Assembly: GCF_020515695.1 (NCBI RefSeq)
Contig: NZ_JAIWJA010000004.1
Coordinates: forward strand, 248,001-312,000
Direction: 5' to 3'
Source: Pseudomonas sp. MWU16-30317
GTDB taxonomy: Bacteria > Pseudomonadota > Gammaproteobacteria > Pseudomonadales > Pseudomonadaceae
DNA: 64,000 nt
Below, piece by piece: positions 44,800-53,762 of this stretch. Below the pieces are notes generated by a model. It ran no database searches and was not told the origin of the DNA. It was given only the letters and a program-made list of their open reading frames with translations. A program made the position numbers and the translations under genes. The stretch's first letter is position 1; each line of letters begins with the position of its first letter.

Positions 44800-46956
44800 A
44801 TGATTCATCGCCTTCCCTTCCCCGTCCGGGCACTGGTCGCGAGCATGAGCCTGCTCTCGCCCTGGGCATTCGCCGACGACGCCACCACCCTGAGCGCCAT
44901 CACCGTCACGGGTGAAGCCGCCGACAGTTATCGCGCCACCGAAGCCTCGGTCGGCGGAGGCAAGCCAGCGCCGCTGATCGATACCCCCGCGGCCATCTCG
45001 GTCTTCAACAGCCAGCTGCTGCAGGATCAGCAGGCCCGCTTGCTCAGCGAGGTGCTGCGCAACGATGCCGCGGTCGGCGACAGCTATGCACCGGTCGGCT
45101 ACTACGAGAACTTCGTGGTGCGCGGTTTCTCCCTCAACGCCGCCAGCAGCTACAAGATCAACGGCCGCACCGTGACCGGGGAGCAGAACATCGCCCTCGA
45201 AAACAAAGAGCAGGTCGAGGTGCTCAAGGGCCTGGCCGGCCTGCAAAGCGGCGTCAGCGAGCCCGGTGGCGTGGTCAATTACGTGACCAAGCGGCCCAAG
45301 GACGTGCGCTCGATCACCGCCGGTACCGACGAGCAAGGCGGTCGCTACCTGGCCACCGACCTGGGTACCTGGTTCGGCAGCGAGCAGCAATTCGGCGTGC
45401 GCGCCAACTTCGCCCATGAAGACCTGCGCTCCTATGTCGACCACGCCGACGGCAAGCGCGATTTCGCCTCCCTGGCGGTGGACTGGAACATCGATCCACG
45501 CTCGACCCTGCAGCTGGACCTCGAGTACCAGAGCCGCGAACAACGCTCCGTGCCCGGCTATCAGCTGCTCGGCGGCACCGCACTGCCCCATCACGCCAAT
45601 CCCCACGATCTGCTGGGCTATCAGAGCTGGTCGAACCCGGTCGGTATCGATTCGCTGAACATGAGCGGACGCTATGAATACCGCCTCAGCGACGACTGGA
45701 GCGCGCGCCTGAGCCTGTCGCGCAGCCGCGTGGTCATCGATGATTACAGCGCCTTCCCCTGGGCCTGCTACGGCGCTGCCAGTTGCGCCGACACGGCGGT
45801 GCCCAATACATTCAGCCGCGAAGGCGACTACGACATCTATGACTTTCGCAGCCCCGACGATACGCGGCGCACCGACGAAGCCGAAGCGGCGGTGTCCGGG
45901 GAGTTCTTTACCGGCGGCCTGCGCAATGAACTCGACCTGGGCGTGAGTGCGTTCCGCCGTACCGTCGACAAGCGCGAAGCCATCAACCAGTACGTCGGGG
46001 AAGGCAATATCAACGCGTATCCCGACACCTTCGCGCCCTACGATGGCGCCCTCAACCACACCTACCGCAACCTCGACAGCCGCCAGTACGGGTTGTTCTT
46101 CAACGACCGTTTGCATCTGAACGAGCAGTGGCAGCTGCTACTGGGCGGCCGCGAAGTGCGCCTCGACGAGAAGTCCTACGACACCGACGGCAGCGTCACC
46201 CGCCATACGCAAATGTGGGAGTTCTTGCCCAACCTGGCAGTGCTCTACAAACCGCGCGCCGACCTGTCGCTGTACGCCCGCTACAGCAAGGGTTTGTCGC
46301 TGGGCAGTGCGGCGGCCTGGTACACCACCAATGCCGATCAGACCCTGGCCCCGAGTGTCTCGCGGCAAGTGGAAATCGGCATCAAGCAGGACTGGCAACG
46401 CCTGAGCCTGGGCGCCGCGCTGTTCCAGATCACCCAGGCGTATCAATATTCGCGCCCCAACGACGATGGCACCAGCACCTACGTGCAGCAGGGTCAGCAG
46501 AAGAACATCGGCCTGGAGCTCACCGCCAGCGGCCGCGCCAGTGAGCGCTTGCAGGTGTCTGCCAGTGTCGCGGCGATACGGGCGAGGGTCACCGGCAGCG
46601 GTACCGATGCCTACGAAGGCCATCAATCGATCAATGTGCCAACGCTGCGTGCCAGCCTGTCGGCCGATTACAGCGTGCCGGGCATCGACGGTCTGTCGCT
46701 GCTCGGCGGCATGCAGTACAGCGGCGCCAAGTACGCCGACCGCAGCGCCGACGTCAAGGTCGGCGACTACGCGGTGTTCAACAGCGGCGCGCGATACACC
46801 ACCCGCATCGACGGCTATGACACGGTGTTTCGCCTGACGGTCGACAACCTGTTCGACAAACGCTACTGGCGCGACGTTGGCGAGTCCGTCGGCGACGGTT
46901 ACCTTTTCCTCGGCGCCCCGCGTACCGCGCGGCTGTCGGCCACAGTCAACTTCTGA
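44800..46956 (+). CDS. TonB-dependent outer-membrane receptor (siderophore-receptor-like)
   Basis: The 718-residue protein has a signal peptide, then LSAITVTGE (TonB-box-like) and the plug domain (IDTPAAISVFNSQLL, NFVVRGFSLNAASSYKINGRTV, QVEVLKGLAGLQSG, then GGVVNYVTKRP). A 22-strand-type barrel ends in TARLSATVNF with the terminal Phe. AAGGAG sits before the ATG at 44800. No Fur box, siderophore genes or FecIR-type regulators are nearby, so iron is not the obvious cargo. The PnuC-type facilitator gene directly behind, 13 bases away, suggests a vitamin-like cargo. Confidence 0.92.
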   Translation: MIHRLPFPVRALVASMSLLSPWAFADDATTLSAITVTGEAADSYRATEASVGGGKPAPLIDTPAAISVFNSQLLQDQQARLLSEVLRNDAAVGDSYAPVGYYENFVVRGFSLNAASSYKINGRTVTGEQNIALENKEQVEVLKGLAGLQSGVSEPGGVVNYVTKRPKDVRSITAGTDEQGGRYLATDLGTWFGSEQQFGVRANFAHEDLRSYVDHADGKRDFASLAVDWNIDPRSTLQLDLEYQSREQRSVPGYQLLGGTALPHHANPHDLLGYQSWSNPVGIDSLNMSGRYEYRLSDDWSARLSLSRSRVVIDDYSAFPWACYGAASCADTAVPNTFSREGDYDIYDFRSPDDTRRTDEAEAAVSGEFFTGGLRNELDLGVSAFRRTVDKREAINQYVGEGNINAYPDTFAPYDGALNHTYRNLDSRQYGLFFNDRLHLNEQWQLLLGGREVRLDEKSYDTDGSVTRHTQMWEFLPNLAVLYKPRADLSLYARYSKGLSLGSAAAWYTTNADQTLAPSVSRQVEIGIKQDWQRLSLGAALFQITQAYQYSRPNDDGTSTYVQQGQQKNIGLELTASGRASERLQVSASVAAIRARVTGSGTDAYEGHQSINVPTLRASLSADYSVPGIDGLSLLGGMQYSGAKYADRSADVKVGDYAVFNSGARYTTRIDGYDTVFRLTVDNLFDKRYWRDVGESVGDGYLFLGAPRTARLSATVNF

Positions 46957-46969
46957 AGGAGTCTGCGCG

Positions 46970-47554
46970 ATGTCCCCTCTTGAAATCATTGCTGTACTGG
47001 TCAACGTCCTGGGTGTCTGGCTCACCGCGCGGCGCACGCCATGGTGCTGGCCGGTCAGCGTGGTCGCGGTGCTGCTGTACGTGTGGATTTTCTATGACGT
47101 GAAGCTCTACTCCGACATGCTCCTGCAAATCGTCTTCGCCTTCCTGCAGGGCTACGGCTGGTGGCGCTGGCAAACCGGGCGCATGGACCACGGCAAGGTG
47201 CGTATCGAACCCCTGGCACCACGCCTGGCGCTGGTCAGCCTGGCAGTGGGCGCCGTGATCTCGGTGGCGCTAGGCGCTAGCATGGCGCATTTCACCGATG
47301 CTTCGCTGCCCTGGCTCGACGCCAGCCTGACCGGCTTCAGCCTGGTGGCCAGCTACTGGGCAGCGCGCAAGTTCATCGCCAGCTGGTGGCTGTGGATCAT
47401 CCTCGATGCCATCTACAGCGGCCTGTACTACTACAAGGCGCTGCCGCTGACCGCCGTGCTCTACGCCGGCTTCATCCTGCTGGCAGCCTATGGCCTGCGC
47501 GCCTGGCAGCGCGATGTGGAGAACGACAACGCCGCCGCGCCGGTGCCGTCATGA
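46970..47554 (+). CDS. pnuC: PnuC-family vitamin facilitator (nicotinamide riboside / thiamine type)
   Basis: The 194-residue protein has about seven hydrophobic segments. It starts PLEIIAVLVNVLGVWLTAR and includes WCWPVSVVAVLLYVWIFYDVKLYSDMLLQIVFAFLQGYGWWRW, with WWLWIILDAIYSGLYYYK later. These W/Y-rich helices are diagnostic of PnuC-like transporters (PnuC nicotinamide riboside, PnuT thiamine, PnuX riboflavin). They are facilitators that depend on a cytosolic kinase to trap the substrate. Here the kinase domain encoded two genes upstream could do that. The exact vitamin is not decidable by eye. Confidence 0.88.
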   Translation: MSPLEIIAVLVNVLGVWLTARRTPWCWPVSVVAVLLYVWIFYDVKLYSDMLLQIVFAFLQGYGWWRWQTGRMDHGKVRIEPLAPRLALVSLAVGAVISVALGASMAHFTDASLPWLDASLTGFSLVASYWAARKFIASWWLWIILDAIYSGLYYYKALPLTAVLYAGFILLAAYGLRAWQRDVENDNAAAPVPS

Positions 47555-47613
47555 GCGCGGCCCCAGTATCGACATCGTCTGCATGCACGCACAGGTCCCG
47601 GAATGAGCAATAA
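47551..47613 (+). CDS. Possible 20-residue coupling ORF between pnuC and gntR
   Basis: An ATG overlaps the pnuC stop (ATGA) and opens a 20-codon frame that ends inside the start of the GntR gene. It has no homology visible and may only pass ribosomes from one gene to the next. Confidence 0.2.
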   Translation: MSAAPVSTSSACTHRSRNEQ

Positions 47614-48322
47614 AGCCCCGCAGCATCAGTACCTGCGCATCAGCGAGCAACTCAGCGCGGACCTCGATGCCGGCCGCCTGCAACGCGGCGAGCGGCTAGC
47701 CCCCGAACGCGAGATGGCCGAGCACTTCGGCTGCACCCGCGTGACCCTGCGCCAGGCACTGCAGCGCCTCGAAGCACAGGGCAGCCTGTACCGCGGCCCG
47801 CGCCGCGGCTGGTTCGTATCACCATTGGCGGTGCACTACGACCCGACCCGCACCACCAGTTTCATGGACTACGTCACCGCCCAGGGCCGCGAACCGCGCA
47901 CCGAATGCCTGATCGCCGAATACCGCCCGGCCGGTCCGTGGCTGGCAGCAAAAATGCAGGTCGATGCCGCCGAGCCGGTGTACTGGCTGCAACGGCGGCG
48001 CTGGGTGGATGGCGTGCCGGTGCTGCTGGAGACCAACGTGCTGCGCGCCAGTAACTGCCCCGACCTGCTCGACCAGCCCTTGAATGGCTCGCTGACGACC
48101 CTGCTGCGCGAGCGCTTCGACCGCCGCCTGGCACGCAGCGAGATCAGCCTCAAACCGCTGCTGCTCGATCAGCAGCAGAGCGACCTGCTGGACATCGCCG
48201 AGGGCTCCAACGGCCTGCACCTGCAACGCCTGTGCTTCGATCAGAGCGGTGCAGTGGTGGAGTATGACCAGGAGCATTGGCGGGCGGATGCGGTAGAAGT
48301 GGTGATGGCGATCAGTGGGTGA
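47603..48322 (+). CDS. GntR-family regulator with UTRA domain (HutC/PhnF-type)
   Basis: This 239-residue protein has an N-terminal winged helix (RISEQLSADLDAGRLQRGERLAPEREMAEHFGCTRVTLRQALQRLEAQG, about residues 9-57, containing the GntR signature). The UTRA ligand domain follows (RTTSFMDYVTAQGREP near 82, then PVYWLQRRRWVDGVPVLLETN near 125). UTRA regulators bind small metabolites such as histidine products, sugar phosphates or phosphonates and leave the operator on ligand binding. The palindrome at 41561-41580 has the matching operator form, so autoregulation of the block is likely. Confidence 0.9.
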   Translation: MSNKAPQHQYLRISEQLSADLDAGRLQRGERLAPEREMAEHFGCTRVTLRQALQRLEAQGSLYRGPRRGWFVSPLAVHYDPTRTTSFMDYVTAQGREPRTECLIAEYRPAGPWLAAKMQVDAAEPVYWLQRRRWVDGVPVLLETNVLRASNCPDLLDQPLNGSLTTLLRERFDRRLARSEISLKPLLLDQQQSDLLDIAEGSNGLHLQRLCFDQSGAVVEYDQEHWRADAVEVVMAISG

Positions 48323-48407
48323 GCGCTATCTTGTCGGGCCGATGCAGGCGCATGACCGGGCAGAGACCGGTCACACAGGTGCAAGGTGCTGCGAACCAAG
48401 TGGCTAC

Positions 48408-50441
48408 TCAGCCCAGCACGTCATGATGCAAGGTGTCCGCCACCCCTAGCGCCACCAGTGGCACTTCGGGGGCTGCCAGCGCCGCCGCGGCCTTGGCGAA
48501 GGTCACGTTGGAGCGAGTCAGGTCGTACTCGACATCGCCCTGGATGGCGATTTCGAAGCGATGTCCTTGCGCATCCGGTTGCAGGTCCTTGAGGTAGGTG
48601 CGATCGAGCGCGCCGTTGTAACTGATCTTGAGGGTGTGGTCGGTGCCATCGCCATAGCCGGTGTAGCCCAGCCTGGAGACGTCGATGCGGTCCTGGTACA
48701 GCTCGAAGTCGGCGATCAGATCGCCGTGGCTGACCTGGGCGGTGCGATAGCTGTCACTGGCCGCAGTGTAGAGGAACACGTCCCTGCCGCTGCCGCCGTT
48801 GAGCACATCGCGGCCGGCGCCGCCCACCAGCACGTCACCACCGCCCGCCCCAGACAGCTGATCGTCGCCGGCGCGGCCGAGGATGATCTCGTCGATGGGC
48901 GAGCCACTGAGCACGTCATTGCCCGCCGTGCCGAGGATTTGCGGCGTGCTGAACAGCACGTTGTCGCTGTTGAGTTGCCCGGCATAGTCGCCGTTGAGGA
49001 CGAGCTCGAAACGGTGGCCGCTGGCGTCGGCGTCAAAACTTTTCAAATAGGTGAAACTACTGTCGTTGTTGGCAACCACCGCCAGGGTGCCATTGTGGCC
49101 GTCGCCCAGGCCGGTAAAACCCAGGGTGCTGAGGTCGATGCGGTCCTGCTCGGCGTTGAAGTCGACGATATGGTCGCTGGCGCTGGTGGTCGCGGTGCGA
49201 TAGCTGTCGTCGCGCGAGGTGAAACGGAACACGTCCGCGCCGCTGCCGCCTGCCAACTGATCGCGACCGCCACCGCCCTCCAGCACATCGGTACCGGCCA
49301 GGCCTTGCAGGGTCTCGGCGGCAGCGGTACCCACCAGCACGTCGTCTACCGCCGAACCCTGGATATAGGACTTGCCGTTGGGGCTGGCGAAGGTGGTGTC
49401 GAGCGAGCCGTCGCTGTCAAGGCGGATGATGCTGTAGTCCTGGTTGTTGCCCAGTGCACTGGTGCCGGCGACGAGGATCTTGCCGTCGGCAAGCACCGTT
49501 ACCGAGTGGGCTGCGTCGTGGCCCTGGACGTCCAGGGTGGTCTGGCCATCACCGCTGAAGGTGGTGTCGAAGCTACCATCGGCGTTGAGCCGTACCAGGC
49601 CAAAATCCGCAGAACCGGCGCCGGCGATGAGGATCTTGCCATCGGCCTGCTCGGTCACCGCACTGGTGTAATCCAGGCCCGTGCTGTTGCCCAGCACCAC
49701 CTGCCCATTCGTACCGAAGCGGGTGTCGAGGCTGCCATCGGCGTTGATCAGCGCCACGGCATATTGATAGCTGCCGTCGGCGTAGACGGTGCCACCGAGC
49801 AGCAGCTTGCCATCGGCCAGCAACGTGGCACGGGCGTCAAACAGCTCGATGCTGGAGATGATCATAGTGCCCTGGTCGCCGAAGTTGCGGTCGAGGCTGC
49901 CATCGGCGTGCAATTGGGTCACCACGACGTGATCGTCGGCAGTACCGGTCAGCAGGATCGAGCCATCGGCGTTGAGCTTGATCGTGGCGCTGCCCGGGTC
50001 GATCCCGGCGGCGATATCGACCCGGCCAGTGCCGTTGAACGCGCTGTCCAGCACCCCTTGGGCGGTGAAGCGGGTGACCTGGAAATCGAAGCTGCTGCCA
50101 TTGTAGGTCATGTAGGACATCAGCAATTTGCCATCGGGCTGCACGGCCAGGGTGTAGCCCTGATCGATGGAGACCTCGGCATCGATCACCGTGCGCCCGT
50201 CCGTGCCGTAGCTGTGGTCAAGGGTGCCGTCGGCGTTGAGGCGCACGATGGAGTAGTCGTAGGCGGTCTCGATGATACCGCCGTAGAAGGTGAAGCCGGC
50301 GACGAGGATCTTGCCGTCGTCCTGCACGGCGATGCTCTGGTTGAGGTCGTCAAACCCGGTGACGTCGAGCACAGTCTTGCCTGGGGAGGTGCGGGTGGTG
50401 TGGGCTGTGGTGTCAAGTGCGGAGGTATCGAGAGCGGCCAT
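48408..50441 (-). CDS. Delta-60-repeat and RTX calcium-binding secreted protein
   Basis: The 677-residue protein has no N-terminal signal peptide. The first half (to about residue 345) consists of delta-60 type repeats (for example QDDGKILVAGFTF, RLNADGTLDHSYG, QADGKILIAGAGS). It is followed by two copies of a module, near residues 350-495 and 495-650. Each has RTX nonapeptides (GGGGRDQLAGGSGADVF; GGAGRDVLNGGSGRDVF) and then the same DSYRTA...DRID...GDG...GHRFE pattern. RTX proteins without a Sec signal are usual type I secretion substrates. No secretion genes are adjacent. A surface or biofilm role is possible. Confidence 0.88.
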   Translation of the reverse strand: MAALDTSALDTTAHTTRTSPGKTVLDVTGFDDLNQSIAVQDDGKILVAGFTFYGGIIETAYDYSIVRLNADGTLDHSYGTDGRTVIDAEVSIDQGYTLAVQPDGKLLMSYMTYNGSSFDFQVTRFTAQGVLDSAFNGTGRVDIAAGIDPGSATIKLNADGSILLTGTADDHVVVTQLHADGSLDRNFGDQGTMIISSIELFDARATLLADGKLLLGGTVYADGSYQYAVALINADGSLDTRFGTNGQVVLGNSTGLDYTSAVTEQADGKILIAGAGSADFGLVRLNADGSFDTTFSGDGQTTLDVQGHDAAHSVTVLADGKILVAGTSALGNNQDYSIIRLDSDGSLDTTFASPNGKSYIQGSAVDDVLVGTAAAETLQGLAGTDVLEGGGGRDQLAGGSGADVFRFTSRDDSYRTATTSASDHIVDFNAEQDRIDLSTLGFTGLGDGHNGTLAVVANNDSSFTYLKSFDADASGHRFELVLNGDYAGQLNSDNVLFSTPQILGTAGNDVLSGSPIDEIILGRAGDDQLSGAGGGDVLVGGAGRDVLNGGSGRDVFLYTAASDSYRTAQVSHGDLIADFELYQDRIDVSRLGYTGYGDGTDHTLKISYNGALDRTYLKDLQPDAQGHRFEIAIQGDVEYDLTRSNVTFAKAAAALAAPEVPLVALGVADTLHHDVLG

Positions 50442-50568
50442 GGGACAGTCCTTTGCGCGGGTGGTAAGGAAAGAGGCGTCGCGCCTCGGCTCCTTGACCC
50501 TAGCGGCTTTTCGGGCCTGCGCCAGAAGGGTGAAAGGTCAGTCGTCGGAGTGGTGCGGTGTGGCACAT

Positions 50569-50660
50569 GGCCTCTTCGCGAGGAAGCGTTGCGCCCGTGG
50601 GTGTTAGCCGATATCGAGTCGTATTTAGCTGTGGGAGCAAGGGTGCGCGCCGGGCAGGTC
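50569..50660. repeat. Degenerate REP-like pair
   Basis: CTTCGCGAGGAAGCGTTGCG and GTGGGAGCAAGGGTGCGCGC are imperfect copies of the inverse and direct REP forms between the RTX gene and the rhodanese operon. Confidence 0.45.
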
Positions 50661-50692
50661 GGGCCCACGGGGCGAGCCCCCTTGCGACAGGT

Positions 50693-52324
50693 TCAGAGTG
50701 CGGTCACCGCAGGAAAGGTCTTGAACCGCGATGTCCCATCGCGCTGCAACTGCTCTACCAGCCCCAGCTCCCAGTCCAGATACTCGCGGAACGCGGCGTT
50801 GCGATCCTGCAGCTGATACGGCGAACGCCACACATCATCGGTGCTGTCCCACAAGCGCTGCTCCCCTTGCTCGAGCTTTTGCCCGGCCTGGCGCCAGGCC
50901 TGGGTGCCCCCTTCAAGCACCAGCACCTGGCGCACCACGTGCGCCTGCACTTCGGCCGCAGCTAGCTGGGCGATACGTCCGTCACTGGAGGTGAGCACTA
51001 CCGCGCCGCTGCCGGGCAACTCGCGCAACCGCTGGTCGAGCCGTGCGCGAATGGCGAACCAGGCACCCGGCACATGCCCCTCGCGATACGCCAGGCTGCT
51101 GTCCAGGTCGAGTACTACGGCGTCACCCGCAGGCAACAGCTCGGCCAACGCCGCCGGGGTCAGACGCTGCACCTTGGGCAACGGCGCGCGCAACGGCTGT
51201 GGATCATCGCCGCGTTCGCTGGCCTGCGCGGCGTCGACACGCAGGATCGACACCTCGGCCCAACCGATCTGCGCCAGCCACGAGCCCGCCGCCGCCGCGC
51301 GCACGCCATGCTCATCGTCGACCAGCACTACCCGCGCGTTCTGCACGCCGATGTACACGTCCACTCCCTGTACCAACTGCCCGCCTTCGGCCCAGCGTGC
51401 GCCCGGCAGATGCCCGGCCTGGTACTCGGCGCGGGTGCGCACGTCATACAGGTACAAGGTGCGCTGGGTCGCTTCCAGGCGGTAATGCTCCAGCGTCGGC
51501 AGATCGATCACCGGCACCCTGAAGTGCTCGATCAGGTGCCTGGCTGCGGCATCCGCGGCTTGCAAGCGTGCCGGGGCCGCCACTGTGGCCTCGACACCGC
51601 TTTGCAGATCGAAGCCAGCCGTGAGCCAATCCATGGTGCCGTTCTCCAGGGCCAGCACCGGGTTCTTGAGCCCGGCGTTGATCAGCGTCTGCGCGCCGAT
51701 GATCGAGCGCGTACGCCCGGCGCAGTTGATCACCACTGGCGTGCTGTCGTCGGCCAGCAGCGGATGCACGCGATAGACCAGCTCGCCATTGGGGCACGCC
51801 TGGGCGCCGGGAATGCTGAAGGTGTCGAATTCGGCGAGGGTCCGGCCATCGAGCAGGACGATCCGTTCACCGTTGTCGAGGCGCTGCTTGAGGGCCTCGG
51901 CGCTCAGGTGCGGCGTGCCGTACTGATGCTCGACGAATTCGCCAAAGCCTTTGCTCAGGGCGCTGGTGCCGGTGAACAGCTCGCCACCCTGGGCCCGCCA
52001 CGCCGCGACGCCGCCCAGCAGCACACTGACCTGGTTGTAGCCCAGTGCCTGCAGCTTGGCAACGGCGCGGCGGGCCAGGCTTTCGTCCCCGGCATCGGTG
52101 ACGATCACCGGGGCGTGCAAGCGCGGCAGCAAGGTCGCCGCGCGCAACTCCAGTTGGCTCAGGGGCAGGCCGGCGCTGCGCAGGATGTAACCGTCGCGCG
52201 CCTGCACACCCTGCTCGCGGACATCGATCAAAGCGATTTCGCCGGTGCCGGCCAAGCGCTCGCGCAACTGGCCGACGGTCACGGTCGGGACGATGGCCTG
52301 TTCGGTATTTTGGGGAGCTGACAT
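50693..52324 (-). CDS. Four-domain rhodanese-like sulfurtransferase
   Basis: The 543-residue protein has four tandem rhodanese folds, each starting with an L-hydrophobic-DVR/DGR/DLD type element (IALIDVREQGV, IVLLDGRTLAEF, LYLYDVRTRAEY, AVVLDLDSSLAY). Only the second has a cysteine in the active loop (VINCAGRTRSI); the equivalent loops of domains 1, 3 and 4 read TDAGDE, DDEHGV and SSDGRI. It is the last gene of the organosulfur operon. One catalytic domain plus three scaffolding ones is the simplest reading. AAGGA lies eight bases before the ATG at 52324. Confidence 0.9.
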   Translation of the reverse strand: MSAPQNTEQAIVPTVTVGQLRERLAGTGEIALIDVREQGVQARDGYILRSAGLPLSQLELRAATLLPRLHAPVIVTDAGDESLARRAVAKLQALGYNQVSVLLGGVAAWRAQGGELFTGTSALSKGFGEFVEHQYGTPHLSAEALKQRLDNGERIVLLDGRTLAEFDTFSIPGAQACPNGELVYRVHPLLADDSTPVVINCAGRTRSIIGAQTLINAGLKNPVLALENGTMDWLTAGFDLQSGVEATVAAPARLQAADAAARHLIEHFRVPVIDLPTLEHYRLEATQRTLYLYDVRTRAEYQAGHLPGARWAEGGQLVQGVDVYIGVQNARVVLVDDEHGVRAAAAGSWLAQIGWAEVSILRVDAAQASERGDDPQPLRAPLPKVQRLTPAALAELLPAGDAVVLDLDSSLAYREGHVPGAWFAIRARLDQRLRELPGSGAVVLTSSDGRIAQLAAAEVQAHVVRQVLVLEGGTQAWRQAGQKLEQGEQRLWDSTDDVWRSPYQLQDRNAAFREYLDWELGLVEQLQRDGTSRFKTFPAVTAL

Positions 52325-52343
52325 GTCGTGATCCTTCATCGAG

Positions 52344-53726
52344 TTAGTGAGTGGGCGAGGGACATCCGCGGGAAAATTGACGCAGCGCTTCGCGGGCAGA
52401 GCCCGCTCCCACAGGGACAGTGGCGTGTTCGAAATGGCGCAAGCGCTCCAGCAACGCCAGGCCGTCGATACCGGCTTGCGCGCCGCAGCTGGCAGCCTTG
52501 GCGGCAAATTCGGCAGCGCTCAGCGGTTGCTGACGCGAGCCCGGCAAGTGCGCCTGCAGCGCCTCCAATACCCGTCCGTCACGCAGGGTGATGGCCACGG
52601 TCACCGGGGCGAAATCATGGTTGTTGCGCGGGTCGACGCGCAGGTGCACCTTGCGCAGCACCCGGGCGATGTCGGCGTCCTGCAGCGCCTCCGGCCGCAG
52701 ATGGGCGAAGGTCACCGGGCCGCGCAACACGGCGGTTGCCAGGTGGTAGCGCAGGTTGAACTGGGCGAGCATTTCCAGATCGCCCTCCAGGCTGAACTCG
52801 GCCCCCACATAGCGAAACATGAAGGGCGAGACGTAGGCGACGATCTCCAGAATTTCCTGCTCGTCAACCTCATGGCGCTGACGCAAGTCCAGGGTGGCTG
52901 CGATGGCCGCCTGGCTGCAAGCCGACACTGGCCAAGGCTTGAGCGAGGTGTCGAGCAGTTGCCAGTCTTGCCACAAAGCGCTGAACAGGCGCTTGTCGTC
53001 GCCTGCCTCATACAGCGCACGCAAGCCGAAACGCCCCTCTACCGCCTGGCTAGCCGCCGTGGCACCGGCCGCAGCCAACTGCGCGGCGAACACGCCGTTG
53101 CGGCTGGCGAAGGCCGGTTGCAAACGCCGACTGATCGCTGCTTCCAGACTGCCCTGCTGGGTGCCCGCGCCCTGGGCCAGGGCCAGGCCCATGGCATCGG
53201 CCAACTGCTCGGGCGCTAACTTCATCAGCAATCCTGCGGCCAGTGCCGCGCCCAGGCATCCGTACAAAGAGGTGTGCGACCAGCCCGCGCTGCGCTGGGT
53301 GGCATGGTGGGACAAACGCCCGACGATCTCGCTGGCGGCGACGAACGCCAGCAGCAACTCGGCGGCGCTGCTGCCCAGGTGTTCGGCCATGGCCCAAGCG
53401 GCCGGCAGGCACACGATGTCGGCATGGACCTTGTCATTGATGCTGGCGTAACCGGGCATCGCCGCGTGCAGGCTGTTGATGAAGGCCGCGTCCACCGGCG
53501 ACATCGGCGCGCGGTCGTCGACGAACCAGGCGTGGCAGTTGCCGACCGAGGGCGCCAGGGTGGCGCACAGGTTGCGGGCCAGGGTCGAGGTCTGCCCGGC
53601 GGCCGCAACCAGCAAGGTGTCGGTCATCAACAAGCGTGCCTGATCCACCACCTCGCCAGGCAGATCGTCGTAGCGCAGGCGGCTGGCGGCCGTGGCCAGG
53701 CGCAGCGTGATGGAGTCACCGCGCAT
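52344..53726 (-). CDS. MmgE/PrpD family protein
   Basis: The 460-residue protein has MmgE/PrpD features: TLLVAAAGQTSTLARNLC early, HADIVCLPAAWAMAEHLGSSAAELLLAFVAASEIVGRL near residue 105, and ACSQAAIAATLDLRQRHEVD near 270. The family includes 2-methylcitrate dehydratase and other lyases or epimerases acting on carboxylic acids. Here it lies between two flavoenzymes and a rhodanese and may act on the carbon product or do a C-S lyase step (inference). The last 23 residues or so (after about 437) are encoded by a REP element, which suggests a recently changed C-terminus. Confidence 0.88.
   Translation of the reverse strand: MRGDSITLRLATAASRLRYDDLPGEVVDQARLLMTDTLLVAAAGQTSTLARNLCATLAPSVGNCHAWFVDDRAPMSPVDAAFINSLHAAMPGYASINDKVHADIVCLPAAWAMAEHLGSSAAELLLAFVAASEIVGRLSHHATQRSAGWSHTSLYGCLGAALAAGLLMKLAPEQLADAMGLALAQGAGTQQGSLEAAISRRLQPAFASRNGVFAAQLAAAGATAASQAVEGRFGLRALYEAGDDKRLFSALWQDWQLLDTSLKPWPVSACSQAAIAATLDLRQRHEVDEQEILEIVAYVSPFMFRYVGAEFSLEGDLEMLAQFNLRYHLATAVLRGPVTFAHLRPEALQDADIARVLRKVHLRVDPRNNHDFAPVTVAITLRDGRVLEALQAHLPGSRQQPLSAAEFAAKAASCGAQAGIDGLALLERLRHFEHATVPVGAGSAREALRQFSRGCPSPTH
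52388..52415. repeat. REP element inside the 3' end of the MmgE/PrpD gene
   Basis: The sequence CTTCGCGGGCAGAGCCCGCT followed by CCCACAGG is a REP copy read through by the minus-strand gene, giving the translated tail PVGAGSAREAL. Confidence 0.8.
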
Positions 53727-53762
53727 GCGCCCTCCTCCAGCCCCCGTCGAGGCGTCGCACCT

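Noticed and set aside
44530..46116. 528-codon open frame antisense to the TonB receptor
   Set aside because: It shadows the receptor gene with repetitive Val/Ala/Gly-rich sequence and no domain.
48561..50816. 751-codon open frame antisense to the RTX gene
   Set aside because: The repeats of the RTX gene make repetitive antisense sequence. The sense frame has real RTX motifs.
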